DNA from: Narthecium ossifragum
Taxonomy: Eukaryota; Streptophyta; Magnoliopsida; Dioscoreales; Nartheciaceae
Reading direction: 5' to 3'
NCBI GenBank assembly: GCA_963920575.1
Contig: OY986965.1
Location: 15,080,290-15,144,289 of the forward strand
DNA: 64,000 bases
The translations under genes and the position numbers were made by a program. The stretch's first letter is position 1. Each line of letters begins with the position of its first letter. Below the pieces are notes generated by a model, which searched no databases, was not told the origin of the DNA, and was given only the letters and a program-made list of their open reading frames with translations. Of the stretch, positions 55,445 through 64,000 are shown piece by piece.

Positions 55445-56482
55445 CTTTCCCTTTTCTTCTCCCCCGTGCCCGACCTCCCTCTTTAGAACCTTTCTTCTCC
55501 TCCGCTAGCGACCGCGCCGGCCCTCTCCCCTCCTCTGGAGGTCCTTCGCCATCCCCGCCGACGGCGAGGGCCTACCGAGCTCTCCTCGTTCTCTCCTTTC
55601 CCCCAAAACCATGCGGCCTCGCCTTCCCTCTTCTTCCCTTCTCTTCCTGTCGTGCGTGAATGATGGACTCCCGGCGATCTGGAGGTGGCGGCGGCGGCGA
55701 GGGCCTACTACTCCTTCCTTCCCTTCCCGCGGCGGCTCTTCTCCCCCTATCTTCCGTCTTCTCCGGCAACGGCTGTGGGTAAGGGAGTGCCCGGTAGACT
55801 CCCAACGACTCAAGGCGGCTCTCCAACGAGCTGGAGACGACGACGGCGACGGAGGATGGCGGATCACGGCGGATCAGCAAGGATTGAAGACTGGATTGGC
55901 GTTTAAGGTAGGGTTTCTACCTACAGCTTTGGGTTAAGCTAGATCTAGGGTTTGGTTTGATTGTTTGTTGATTTCTTTGTGCTAATTAGTTCCTCGTAGC
56001 ATGCTTAACATCTGATCTAGCTTCCATACGGTTTTTAGTTCGATTTAAACCGGATTTATACATGTTTTTCCCGGATTTTCGCCAATGCTCTGTTCTTCGA
56101 TGAACAGATGAGCTGTGTGAGCATGAACTTGTGTAACTTTCAAAATGAAAGTTATAGATCATTGAAACTACTTTCAATTGACGCTGGTCTCATGATTGTC
56201 TCATTTATATAGGATTTTTGGTGAATTTTCTCCTAAACTGCTGCGAAAAAGGAATTAAGAAATTAGTTAGTTAAGTAAGTGGAAATTAGACATCAATTAG
56301 ACTCAATTCTCGGACATGACGCTCCTAACATGCAATTGAATACATGATTAAGTTTGATTTCAAGTTTGGCGTCGTTTGGATGTCAATTCGGCGAGATTTC
56401 ATCGATTTTGGCCGAAGACCGAAATACGTGGTTTTCATCTATTTTCGTTCGTCCGTTTGAATTGGATTTCGGGTATGCATAT

Positions 56483-57469
56483 TGTTACGATGCACCTTCT
56501 CAAGGGCTTTCGTAACTGGTCTCTTGCCTGGTCTCGGATCCTCCTTAGCCAAATCTATGGCTAGGTCGAGAGATACCTTTAGGGTTTTAGGAGAATGACC
56601 CTAGGTATTCGACGAGGAAGACGAAGACTAGAGGGAGAGACGGATGAGATGAGGGAAACCTTGCAGCTCCTCTAGGGTTGGCTGGCTTCTCTTGGAGATC
56701 CAAGCCTTGGAGAACGTGATGGAGGGAAGCACGGCAGCCAAGGGGACGTCGGGGACTTGGGGTTGGACGGCGGAGGTGGCTGGTAGCGGTGGTGATGATA
56801 GTGGCCGGCTAGTGGAGAAGAATCCGGCAATAGAGAGAGATGAAGGTGGCTGGGGGATTTGTGGAAGATTAAGTTACAGCTACTCCTAGGGTTACAGCTA
56901 CTCCGAAATTATCCTACTAATAACTCTATTTTATTCTCATAATTTGTCATACATACCTAATACAAGTTATGGAGGTCCTTTTATAGAGGCCTCAACAAGA
57001 TCTAATTCAGATAAATACTATCTTGCTATAATCAGCAAGTTGTATCCTTTCGTAATAAGACTCTATCAAGATAACTACTAACAGAAAACTGACTCAATCA
57101 TAATCCAAACTAATAAATCAACTAATAACCAACTAAGAAAGTGATCCAGCTAGTGATTAGGATCCCTAATGCCGGATTAGGCTTGGGACCTGGTTCCAAG
57201 GCGGGGACTATGGATCCATGCTTGGTCGTGGACTTGGTCTTGGCTTGGTCGATGGTCGGGTCAGCTAGGAGGTGGGGTCCGACCTGCGTGGGACCTCCTT
57301 AGTTCCTCCTGGGTGTGGGTCCTGCTCCTTGATCCAACCCATGCTCGGACTTGGGCTTAAAGCCAGTTAAGCTAGGGCTCGCCTTGCACATCTAGGACTA
57401 GACTCGATCAAGTCCTTCCTTGGCGTCGGTTGGGTTGGCCCAGGCTGAGCTTGGTTCGACCTCGTATCA
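56483..57469 (-). repeat. Family A 3' LTR (987 bp)
   Basis: Plus strand TGTTACGATGCACC to CCTCGTATCA. Polypurine tract follows at 57470-57484 (plus TCCCCTCCCCCTTTG). Confidence 0.92.
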
Positions 57470-59029
57470 TCCCCTCCCCCTTTGAAGAGTGCCTTGTCCT
57501 CAAGGCCTTAATTTGCTGAGGGAAGAAAATTCTGCTCTTGTCGACCCGGAGTGACCTGGCTGGACCGCAACTGCAACTTTCGACTCGGTGGTGAGAAACC
57601 TGGTCGGTCCCATGGTGGATCTAATAGTATCCGAAGCGGCGAGTGAGGGGGCCATGCTGCCGGTCTGGAAGGAGGAGGCTGTAACTTAGGTGGATCTGGC
57701 GGCCTCTGGAACTCCAAGAAGTAGAGGGTGGCTGTAGATCGACGATTGTGCCACCTCAAGTGCTGGCGTCCTAGGTCAAAGACTCAGTCAACCTGAATCA
57801 TATCCTTCCAAGGTTGAAGTAGACCCAAGACGGTGGCTGGATACAGTCGTGCCGAGGACGGAGCATTCGGGGGACGATCTGATGGTTCAGGTGGCTCCAA
57901 ACATGGGTTCTTCAATGGTTCTCCTGGATCATCCTCGTCACATCCCATGATTAGTGTCGCCCAAGACCATAGAATAGGATCTGATCTCCATGGCCTTGTC
58001 GGATGTGCAGGGTCTTGGCTTGATGCTGAGTCAAGCTCGCTTGGGTCAAGTCTGAAGTGAAGTCGGCTGGGCCACGCTTCTGCTGCACTTTTTGGATCTT
58101 GATCAGGTTCAGTTTGGCTGAGCTTGATGGAGCTTGGCTAGCTGCAATGAGATCTAGCCGGATTGATTCTGGCTGCATCCAATTGAGTCTGACTTAGCCT
58201 GGTCTGATCTGAGATTGGTCGGATCTGGTTGGTGTAACCAAACCTGGTTGTGCTTGGATGGAATCTGACCAAGTCTTGTAAGCTGCAATCTGACTCGATC
58301 AATTGTAGGTGATGGAGTCGGAATTTGATCAGGTTCAAACCGTAGTGATTTGATTTGATCTGATCAGATGGCTGAAGTGGTCTGGCAACTGAGAGGGGAC
58401 TGAACTTGGTTGCCAGTGAGGGATGTTCATCAGGGTTTAGATCCCCTGGAGAAGAGGGGATGAGAGGATGGGGGTTCGGTCCAAGTGGCGGATCTGGAGG
58501 GGGTTTGGGGACGGCCTCGGTAAGGCTACGGGAAGGGTCAGGAGGGTTAGGGGACGGTCTTTGGTGCCTTCAGAGATCCTTCAGTGGGCCATGGAAGGAG
58601 GTTATGGTAGGATCAAGGACAGGTAGGCAGCGATTACCTTGGGGGTTGCTGCCGGAGTTGAAGGAGAGGGATTGGGGATTGGGGTAGGAGTGAGGAGGCC
58701 CTTGGAGAAGGTTACATGGTGCGGGGAGGGCTTCAACTAAGGTGAGGTTGGCTGCTAAAGAGGAATTGCTGGTGGTGGGGAGGTGGGCTTTGGATGTAGG
58801 GAATAACGAAGAAGATGATGACAGGGTGCTGACTGGTCTGAGATGTGGGGCGGGATTTGGCTGAGGTGGTGAAGCTGGGTAAAGTGGCAGCGGGTGTTGC
58901 TCAAGCTGAGGATCTGATAGCTCTGGCTCCTCAACTATCTCCTTGATCTTTTCTTCCCTGATGCTTGTTGCCGCCCCACTTGGAGTTGATCTCGGAATCT
59001 CATGTGGAGTCGGAGTCGTATGTGTAGTC

Positions 59030-59833
59030 CTAATCCAGATAGAGCTGGGTTTGTTCCGCAATCCAAGTCACAGCTAAAATGGGATTTTGACTAGGAATAT
59101 GAACTCCGGTAGGGCTTGACTGGTTTGTAGGAGAATAGCATTGGATCATTGTTTCCCACTGTTCTGCTAAAGGGTGAGGTAGAGGGATCCAACTTTGGAC
59201 TGCTTCCTTCCATTGTTGAGCTGTAGGGTAAGCCGTACTCCAAGTTTGACTAGGATTCCTAGTTGGAGTAGGATTTGTAATCCTAGTACCAGTAGGATTT
59301 TGAGTCCAAGTCGTACTCTGAGCTTGACTCGGATTCCTAGTTGGAGTAGGATTTGTAATCCTATTTCCAGTAGGATTTGGAGTCCAAGTTGTACTCAAAT
59401 ACCCGTTGGTGTTTGCAGGTTTGGGTTGGTTGTACGGTGGAGGTAATGGCTGATACGGTGGTGATGGATTGTAGGGAAGACTAGGGTTGTACGGTGCGTA
59501 GGGAGGTGGCATAGGCTGCCGATGTGGAGGCTGGGCATGGGCCGGGTATAGGGGCTGGTATGGTGGCGGAGGAAGGGTAGTGGGACTAGGTATGGGTGAA
59601 GGATGGACCGGCTGAGTAAGAGGCTGATATGGTAGTGGAGGGACTCGGCCAGGTACAGTAGGGTTAGGGTTAGGGAACTGATGGCCAAGGGGAAGAGGAT
59701 GAGTGGGTTGAACCGGTTGGGTAGTAGGCTGGTTAGGAGGAATTGGATTGTAGGCTGCATAGGGTGGAGGTAGATGATGATATGGTAGGGGTATCATTGA
59801 TGGCGGTATAGGATAGGCTGGTACTCCTGCCAT
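59030..59833 (-). CDS. Family A proline-rich gag-like protein, best-preserved copy
   Basis: 268 codons from MAGVPAYPIPPSM, about 50 bp inside the primer site. Layout: a Pro/Tyr/Asn-rich segment with PPYAPYNPSLPYNP and PPYQPLPPPYNQP (residues about 15-145), two tandem units of TTWTPNPTGNRITNPTPT type (about 150-200), AQQWKEAVQSWIPLPHP, then SPTNQSSPTGVHIPSQNP. A one-base shift near 59040 moves the continuation to 58570-59061, which has REEKIKEIVEEPELSDPQL and more Pro/Ser. No signal peptide, membrane segment, Cys knuckle or enzyme motif. It might be a derived gag or a captured proline-rich host protein. Confidence 0.5.
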   Translation of the reverse strand: MAGVPAYPIPPSMIPLPYHHLPPPYAAYNPIPPNQPTTQPVQPTHPLPLGHQFPNPNPTVPGRVPPLPYQPLTQPVHPSPIPSPTTLPPPPYQPLYPAHAQPPHRQPMPPPYAPYNPSLPYNPSPPYQPLPPPYNQPKPANTNGYLSTTWTPNPTGNRITNPTPTRNPSQAQSTTWTQNPTGTRITNPTPTRNPSQTWSTAYPTAQQWKEAVQSWIPLPHPLAEQWETMIQCYSPTNQSSPTGVHIPSQNPILAVTWIAEQTQLYLD

Positions 59834-59880
59834 CAGAGTAGCTTCTAGAAGGCTTTGGGCGGCACAGCCCGTGGAACGGA

Positions 59881-59892
59881 GCTCTGATACCA
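59881..59892 (-). other. Primer-binding site, family A reference copy
   Basis: Minus strand TGGTATCAGAGC, matching the 3' end of initiator-Met tRNA, three bases from the LTR. Confidence 0.92.
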
Positions 59893-59895
59893 AGT

Positions 59896-60886
59896 TGTTA
59901 CGATGCACCTTCTCAAGGGCTTTCGTAACTGGTCTCTTGCCTGGTCTCGGATCCTCCTTAGCCAAATCTATGGCTAGGTTGAGAGATACCTTTAGGGTTT
60001 TAGGAGAAAGACCCTAGGTATTCGACGAGGAACGCGAAGACTAGAAGGGGAGACGGATGAGAAGAGGGATACCTTGCAGCTCCTCTAGGGTTGGCTGGCT
60101 GGCTTCTCTTGGAGATCCAAGCCTTGGAGAACGTGGTGGAGGGAGGCACGGCAGCCAAGGGGACGCCGGTGACTTGGGGTTGGACGGCGGAGGTGGCTGG
60201 TAGCGGTGGTGATTACAGTGGCCGGCTGGTGGAGAAGAATCCGGCTATAGAGAGAGATGAAGGTGGCTGGGGGATTTGTGAAAGATTAAGTTACAGCTAC
60301 TCCTAGGGTTACAACTACTCCTAAATTATCCTACTAATAACTCTATTTTATTCTCATAATTCGTCATGCATACCTAATACAAGTTATGGAGGTCCTTTTA
60401 TAGAGGCCTCAACAAGATCTAATCAGATAACTACTATCTTGCTATAATCAGCAAGTTACAATCCTTTCCTAATAAGACTCAATCAAGATAACTACTAATA
60501 GAAAACTGACTCAATCATAATCCAAACTAATAAATCAACTAATAACCAACTAAGAAAGTGATCCAGCTAGGGATTAGGATCCCTAATGCCGGATTAGGCT
60601 TGGGACCTGGTTCCAAGGCCGGGACTATGGATCCATGCTTGGGCGTGGACTTGGTCTTGGCTTGGTCCATGGTCGGGTCAGCTAGGAGGTAGGGTCCGAC
60701 CTGCGTGGGACCTCCTTAGTTCCTCCTGGGTGTGGGTCCTGCTCCTTGGTCCAGCCCATGCTCGGGCTTGGGCTTGAAGCCAGTTCAGCTAGGGCTTGGC
60801 TTGCACATCTAGAACTAGACTCGATCAAGTCCTTCCTTGGCGTGGGTTGGGCTGGCCCAGGCTGAGCTTGGTTCGACCTTGTATCA
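59896..60886 (-). repeat. Family A 5' LTR (991 bp)
   Basis: Plus strand TGTTACGATGCACC to CCTTGTATCA. TATAAA on the minus strand at 60397-60402 within CCTCTATAAAAGGACC, with the CTTGC…GCAAG inverted repeat near 60437-60456. Confidence 0.92.
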
Positions 60887-62591
60887 CATATTGAGAACCA
60901 TTAATGAGCACGTATGCTAAGTTTCGCTTTAATTGGACGCACATAGTGAAACCTAGGTTATACCCTAATCTTGTCGACTATTGATAATTAAAGCATGATT
61001 AATCAATTGTAACTTGTCTAATTCACCTACTATCCTGAATTGATGTTCTTAGCAGTATTCAGTAGATACATGATGTTTTGATAAGTTTGGAAGATTAATC
61101 CCTTGACTTCGACAACTTTGTTTAAGTTGATAATCTTCTAGTTTAATTGGCATTTGATTATGAAGTATGTTTAGTATCCATGTATTGTATACTCTAAGCC
61201 CTATGCACGGCTTATGGTTGAACCAAGGGAGTCATGCCCCTTGGGATGTTTACATAATTATTTGGGCCGAGGGTGTGCCCTAGTTAGTGTGTTTTGTAAC
61301 TATTGTGTATTGTTTTGCCGGGGTTGTATCCTGTTGTAGAAATCGTGGTTGACGGCTGTGGACGCCGTTGTAATGCCGGATTTTGATATGTTGGGTGTTT
61401 GTTATAATTGCTTTGCTAGATAGATCTTTATTGCTTCGCTAGATAGATCTTTATTGTTTTAGACCCCTTGCTATGTTCACCCTTTGGCAAGCTGTAGGCT
61501 ACGCCTAGCCCTGTATGTTGTGATGTCATATTGTTGCATGCTTATATTTCTGTATCTCTATTCCTGAGCATTGCATGCATCTTGATTGCATTAGAAGCAT
61601 TAAGGATAGGTGGTAGGCGATTGATTCGATCGCCTATCCGGGGTTCTCGGGTAGCCCGGATCTAACCCTAGGACCGCGGTTTGGGTAGTCGAGGATTAGG
61701 GCGTGATTGTCATGAATAATTATGTTTTATATCATTTGAGGTTATTGTTATAGTCGACCATGTTTGATATTCTTGTACTTGAGGTGTATAGGTCTAGTCG
61801 GATCTTCTAGGCCAAGCGTTAAGGATGGTTGTCGATGGTCCCTGATATGTCTGTCCCCGCGAGAGATGGTATGACTGGGCAGGGTGGTATGACCGCAGTC
61901 TTTGTTTACTCTCGTTTGTTCTTGGGTGAGGGTGGGACCTGGACAGGAGCCCTCGGGAATCGACGGGGTTATGGGGCCCCTTAGCATACCTTAGGCTCAG
62001 GCGGAGAACAACACAGTTGAAGTTTCCCTTCCTTTCTGTGAGACGTAGAGTAGAACCCTACTGGCCATTGTTGCTAACCCTACCTGGGCTGCATCGACGA
62101 TGCCGGTCAATGCAGTTCCTTCTTTCAGGTGTTCTTCTAGAAGATGGCGTGATATTTCGAGGTGATCGAGGACTTAGAGCTTCGAGGAGTTATTTTACAG
62201 TTAATTTACAGTTTTAATCAATGATGTATAAATTGGTGTATAATCTGAAATATTCGAGAACAGAATTGTATGATTATTAATTCAATTGTATTTGAAAAAT
62301 GTTGTCATATTATTTATGTAGACATTTGAGAAATGTAATAATTAGTTATTTATAATGGTGTCATTGCTCAAATTGAAATTGTAAAATGAACAGGTTTCTT
62401 GTGTTGTAATTAATTATAAAGGAGACTCTGCCGATTTTGTTATGAACTGGAGGATCATATTGTTCAAATTAGATGTGAAAATTGTTATATACTTGTGTGC
62501 CTATTGATGATGTAAACAGGTTTAGGTGGCTCACGCCTCGTTCTCGATGGGTTTTCTGGGTCGGGGAGTGACAAGCCACGCCCGACGTCCA

Positions 62592-63480
62592 ACGCCATCG
62601 CCCACGCCGACCTAGCCCAGACGGTGCTCTGCAACCAGATGAGAAGCCAGCGACGCCCGAGGTAGTGTTCCTCTCACCCATCCCCTCTCCTCTCTCCCTC
62701 TCTGTTCCCCTCACGCATCCCCTCTCCTCTCCCCACACCGACGTCGCCCGACCTCGCCCAACCCGCCGTCAGCCCCCTCTCTGTTCCCCTCACCTATTCC
62801 CTCTCCTCTCCCCACGCCGACGTCGCCCGACCTCGCACAACCCACCGTCAGCCACAAGATCCACAAACGTCACCGACCTCGCGCAACCCACCGCTGACAA
62901 GATTTACGAACTGACACCCAACTAGGCGGTCCTCGAGCTCTGTGCCGCATCGCGTCGCACGCTCCACTTCGGCCATTTTCTCGCCCGACGCCATCGGCCA
63001 CGCCGACCTCGCCCAGACGGTGCTCTGCGATCAGCTGAGAAGCCGGCGATGCCCGAGGTAGTGTTCCTCTCACCCATCCCCTCTCCTCTCTCCCTCTCTG
63101 TTCCCCTCACCCATCCCATCTCCTCTCCCCACTACGACGTCGCCCGACCTCACCCAACCCACCGTCATCCCCCTCTCTGTTCCCCTCACCCATCCACTCT
63201 CCTCTCCCCACGCCGACGTCACCCGACCTCGCGCAACCCACCGTCAGCCACAAGATCAACGAACGTCGCCGACCTCGCCCAACCCGTCGTCGACAAGATC
63301 CACGAATGGACACCCAACCAGGAGGTCCTTGACCTCCGTGCGGCATCGCGTCGCATGTTCCACGTCAGCCTTTTTCTTCCTTTGGCGGGGAGTGGCCGCT
63401 GCCTCTCATTCCTCTCTCACCAACTCCATCGGCCACGCCCGATGCCATCGACCAGCTGAGAAGCCGGCGACTGATTTCAA
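62592..63480. repeat. 396-bp tandem repeat, two full copies and a partial
   Basis: Units start at CGCCATCG-CCACGCCGACC near 62592 and 62990, with a partial near 63440. Each has CAGACGGTGCTCTGC, then GAGGTAGTGTTCCTCTCACCC, a C/T-rich stretch and CAACCCACCGTCAGCCACAAGATC. Frames are open by composition. One unit contains a peptide QEVLDLRAASRRMFH that might be a real exon remnant, but the copies disagree. Confidence 0.75.
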
Positions 63481-63640
63481 CGAGGTAGTGTTCGTCTGGG
63501 TCTTTGGTCCATTTTTTTTTGGGTTTCTTGGGATTTTTTGGTGGAGGGTTAGATTGCCATATGCTAGGTTTAGTGTTCATTGATTGTATACGCTAGGTTT
63601 AGAGTTCATTGATTGTATCTTTTCCTTTTGTAGATCCACC

Positions 63641-63682
63641 CTGATGGCTGATGATAATAATGATCAACTTATCGTTGGCATA
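63641..63682 (+). CDS. Possible first exon of an unidentified gene
   Basis: After TTTTGTAG (a possible splice acceptor) an ATG opens MADDNNDQLIVGI, followed by a consensus donor GTAAGT at 63683. It would be a short first coding exon. Too little is in the window to identify a gene. Confidence 0.3.
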
Positions 63683-63844
63683 GTAAGTCATTTGCATGTG
63701 AATGTTGGTTTTTTGTCTTTTACTACAATATTCATTTAGTTTGATCTATTTTATGTCACATTTTACTCAATTTTATTTTGGGTTACGAAGCGTGTTAAAT
63801 TTATTATGAATGTTTGTATTGTTAATAAAGTTTGTATTGTTAAT

Positions 63845-64000
63845 AATAATAAGCCATCAAAAGCTGCATTAGCTCAACGTGCACGGTGAGAACGGGAAAA
63901 AAATCAACAAAATGAAACTGGATGTTTAAATAAGCAACTGACACAACGTATACGGCGAGAACGTGAGAAATTAGGAGGATCTGTTGGATTTTCTGAACCT
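63845..64000 (+). pseudogene. Basic repeat segment, Gln-Arg-x-Arg-Arg-Glu type, partial
   Basis: The frame reads AALAQRAR, a stop, EREKNQQN and then LTQRIRREREKLGGS to the window edge. The two half-repeats share QRxRRERE. It may be the next exon of the gene starting at 63641, or the N-terminal part of a transposon protein. The TGA inside suggests decay or an intron boundary I cannot see. Confidence 0.3.

Larger units (their letters stand above)
56483..60886 (-). mobile_element. Family A LTR retrotransposon, complete and uninterrupted (4404 bp)
   Basis: Perfect duplication CATAT (56478-56482 and 60887-60891). Minus orientation: 5' LTR 59896-60886 (991 bp), primer site 59881-59892, internal region 57470-59895 (2.4 kb), 3' LTR 56483-57469 (987 bp). 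It is the best reference copy of the family because nothing is nested in it. The two LTRs differ by roughly 5 % in the first 190 bp by eye, so it is not brand new. No pol domains are present. Confidence 0.93.
49293..62573 (+). mobile_element. Second Tekay/Del-like LTR, split by two later insertions
   Basis: Begins TGTGAGGACCC (49293) and ends GGGTCGGGGAGTGACA (62573). Flanks are GGCCA (49288-49292) and AGCCA (62574-62578), a 5-bp duplication with one mismatch. Pieces are 49293-49349, 55098-56482 and 60887-62573. Shared phrases with the Tekay LTR at 7916 include CAATTTaGTAAAATTG, GTCGGTTt, CACACAGCCT and GTAGAGTAGAACCCTACTG. Net length is about 3.1 kb, longer than the first. No internal region, so it is a solo LTR or a remnant. 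Confidence 0.75.

Noticed and set aside
55390..55937. Overlapping open frames of 73-120 residues
   Set aside because: C/T-rich microsatellite neighbourhood in the Tekay-like LTR; all are composition artefacts.
1..64000. tRNA, rRNA or microRNA genes
   Set aside because: I looked for tRNA arms and rRNA core words and found none; the initiator-Met tRNA matches are retrotransposon primer sites only.

Overview
The window is nuclear DNA from a flowering plant. Spliced genes with GT-AG introns, a pseudogene for cytosolic ribosomal protein L28, a fragment of an AMT2-type ammonium transporter and several plant-specific retrotransposon lineages show this. Nothing bacterial is present. I cannot name the species. 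Almost everything is transposable element, mostly inserted into other elements. The ordinary host genes recognised are the two pseudogenes (RPL28-like, 13731-14160; AMT2-like, about 47893-48420); a possible first exon at the right edge is unassigned.

Layout. 1-3974: 5' part of an Athila-like Ty3/gypsy element (minus strand) carrying a small terminal-inverted-repeat element. 3980-7455: 5' part of a second Ty3/gypsy element (Tat-like, minus) that the first one interrupts. 7456-13240: a tandemly duplicated unique segment interrupted by a solo LTR (7842-12506), which itself holds a Tekay-like solo LTR (7916-10166) and an Athila-like solo LTR (10770-12368). 13731-14160: RPL28 pseudogene. 14243-45065: a Ty1/copia element (minus) whose 5' LTR is split by a Mutator-like DNA transposon (18203-44949). 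That transposon carries a mudrA-type transposase gene and, facing it, a small GRF zinc-finger gene. The transposase gene is split by a solo LTR with nested insertions (19983-26814), and its 3' flank by a four-layer nest of LTR elements (29380-43518). 45600-47590: probable remnant of another gypsy element. 47893-48420: AMT2 pseudogene. 49293-62573: a second Tekay-like LTR broken by a rearranged block (49350-55097) and by a complete 4.4-kb element (56483-60886). 62592-63480: tandem C/T-rich repeats. The last 360 bases look like the first exon of an unidentified gene.

The most unusual content is a group of related non-autonomous LTR retrotransposons, here called A, B and D. Their LTRs are about 0.8-1.4 kb and begin TGATACGAG (D begins TGTTACGAG). 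They end TCGTAACA in A and B, TCGTATCA in a variant A2, and GTGTGTCA in D. Complete copies have a primer-binding site matching initiator-Met tRNA, a polypurine tract, and a long proline/serine/threonine-rich reading frame. No protease, reverse transcriptase or integrase is visible in any copy. A and B share protein motifs and two short hairpins, so they are probably sister families moved by an autonomous partner not seen here.

Target-site duplications can be read for fourteen insertions, most of them perfect. They give a six-deep insertion order: copia, then Mutator-like element, then A, then A, then A2, then B. Coordinates of nested elements include everything later inserted in them.
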